A stretch of DNA of 5,875 nucleotides from Candidatus Curtissbacteria bacterium RIFCSPLOWO2_01_FULL_38_11b (GTDB lineage Bacteria; Patescibacteriota; Microgenomatia; Curtissbacterales; GWA2-41-24), in the NCBI GenBank assembly GCA_001774995.1, contig MFBO01000002.1:1-5875 (forward strand), written 5' to 3'. The notes beneath the pieces are model-generated. The model saw only the letters and a list, made by a program, of their open reading frames with translations, searched no databases and had not been told where the DNA came from. This document shows, one piece after another, positions 4,907-5,875 of this stretch. A program made the translations under genes and the position numbers. Positions within the stretch are counted from its first letter, which is position 1; each line of letters starts with the position of its first letter.

Positions 4907-5875
4907 CTACATTTTACGTGCGTAAAATTGGGCAGTCTCAATTTTAGCCACATGAGTATAACGAGCGGCAATTATATTCTCAAGTTCGACAAAGTAACCA
5001 ATCGATGATTCGCTCTTAATTATATAATTCGGCAGTCTTTTATTAATATCGTCTAAAACCTCTTCTTTACCATTTGGAACCCCGAAAACATGGAAAGATG
5101 TCACATAGCGAGAGGGATTTTTCGCATCAATTATCGCATAAAGCCACGGATAATCTCCCCAGATATAAATAGAATCGCCAATAGCATGATTTGCCCTTAT
5201 TGCATCAGATAACGCCATAATTGTATTGACATTTCTGTCAAAATAATTGTTGTAATTATCGATAGTCTTCGTACCAGTAGCAAAGTCGACAAAGTTCATA
5301 TAGTATTTGAACTGGTTTATTGGCCCTCCAGAAAGAAAATCCGAAAACAAAAGTCTTGTCAAAAACAACAAGGGCAGGAAAAAACTTAACGCAAAAATTG
5401 ATCTTGAGAGCGTAATTTTAAAAGGAAAATTAATTGATGCTACTAAAAGCGAAACTGCCGGTACAGCCTGCACAAGATAATGACCGTATGTCCTTCCCGA
5501 AAAATAACTACCCAAAAACGAAAAAGCGCTCCATAATAGAAAAAGATGAAAAACACTAACATCATAAGTTTTGAATTTTTTAAATAGACCATATGAGATT
5601 GTGGCAAAAATCGGTAAGAATTTAGAAACGTTGATTAAAATTGCATACCGAGGACTTTCCTCAAGATAAATTTGATAATAAGTGTAGGCAGCAAATATAA
5701 AGTCATCTAATAATTTTTTTGGGACAAAATAGGCAATAGTTACTAAAAAGGGGAGTGCAAATCCTAAAGAAAGAACAAACCCCTTTTTAAAAAATATCAG
5801 AAAGTTTTTCTCATGAAGATAAACAAAAATACCCAAAGCAGCAGCTTCCAGTGCGCCTACTTGTTTGTATAAAGA
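4907..5875 (-). CDS. GT-C (GT39/PMT-like) membrane glycosyltransferase, C-terminal part
   Basis: The frame is open to the right edge, so the gene is cut there. The visible part has 322 residues and starts in SLYKQVGALEAAAL, a segment reminiscent of the lysine-containing loop after the early membrane helices of GT39/ArnT-like enzymes. The TTG at 5836 is an internal Leu codon, not a start. About five hydrophobic segments follow, including YFSGRTYGHYLVQAVPAVS (visible residues 124-142), the R-x-x-x-HY...P pattern typical of the family. From about residue 180 comes a soluble tail with GDSIYIWGDYPWLYAI (233-248) and SRY (255-257), the usual C-terminal periplasmic domain. Enzymes of this type take sugars from polyprenyl-phosphate donors and add them to lipid or protein outside the membrane. 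The catalytic N-terminal Asp motif lies beyond the window, so donor and acceptor are unknown. It is the most upstream visible gene of the operon. Confidence 0.85.
   Translation of the reverse strand, partial: SLYKQVGALEAAALGIFVYLHEKNFLIFFKKGFVLSLGFALPFLVTIAYFVPKKLLDDFIFAAYTYYQIYLEESPRYAILINVSKFLPIFATISYGLFKKFKTYDVSVFHLFLLWSAFSFLGSYFSGRTYGHYLVQAVPAVSLLVASINFPFKITLSRSIFALSFFLPLLFLTRLLFSDFLSGGPINQFKYYMNFVDFATGTKTIDNYNNYFDRNVNTIMALSDAIRANHAIGDSIYIWGDYPWLYAIIDAKNPSRYVTSFHVFGVPNGKEEVLDDINKRLPNYIIKSESSIGYFVELENIIAARYTHVAKIETAQFYARKM

Noticed and set aside
5834..5836. TTG as the start of the GT-C glycosyltransferase
   Set aside because: The frame is open upstream to the window edge and encodes a family-like segment (SLYKQVGALEAAAL), so the codon is an internal Leu and the gene is truncated by the window.

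Overview
The window looks like a piece of a Candidate Phyla Radiation (Patescibacteria) genome, most likely Microgenomates-like. The DNA is AT-rich, the small envelope proteins are of unrecognised families, and several genes sit next to polyprenyl-phosphate glycan enzymes whose sequences have the feel of that group. This placement is inference from protein character, not from a marker gene. UGA serves as a stop in at least two genes, so the UGA-recoding codes (4 and 25) do not apply. I see no rRNA, tRNA, transposase or CRISPR array.

Left edge (1-306): a divergent intergenic region. On the minus strand a near-consensus promoter with an extended -10 (185-213) drives a ~95-nt structured leader and then the first 27 codons of a small, very basic protein that runs off the window. 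On the plus strand an extended -10 element sits 7 nt before the next gene.

Plus-strand block (307-2378): three envelope genes. They are a lipoprotein with two PEGA domains and a C-terminal SH3-like domain, a polytopic membrane protein of unknown function, and a single-pass membrane-anchored protein with a probably beta-rich outer part. Unusual repeats separate them: a 38-bp tandem repeat that supplies a -35 box (1183-1271), and an 86-nt imperfect inverted repeat built from TGAGA/TCTCA-type units (1823-1908). None of the three has a convincing Shine-Dalgarno site, and for two of them the predicted transcription start falls on or next to the ATG (leaderless mRNA).

Minus-strand block (5875-2446): a tight operon of four genes. 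In transcription order these are the C-terminal part of a GT-C (GT39/PMT-like) glycosyltransferase, a small membrane protein with a DUF1648-like motif, a WecA/TagO-type polyprenyl-phosphate HexNAc-1-phosphate transferase, and a UbiA-family decaprenyl-phosphate phosphoribosyltransferase (DPPR synthase). Spacings are 3 nt, a 4-nt ATGA overlap and a 40-nt overlap. The last two genes make polyprenyl-linked sugar intermediates and the first belongs to a superfamily that uses lipid-linked donors, so the block is probably a module for cell-surface glycan synthesis. The two blocks converge at 2379-2445, where weak hairpins may end transcription.
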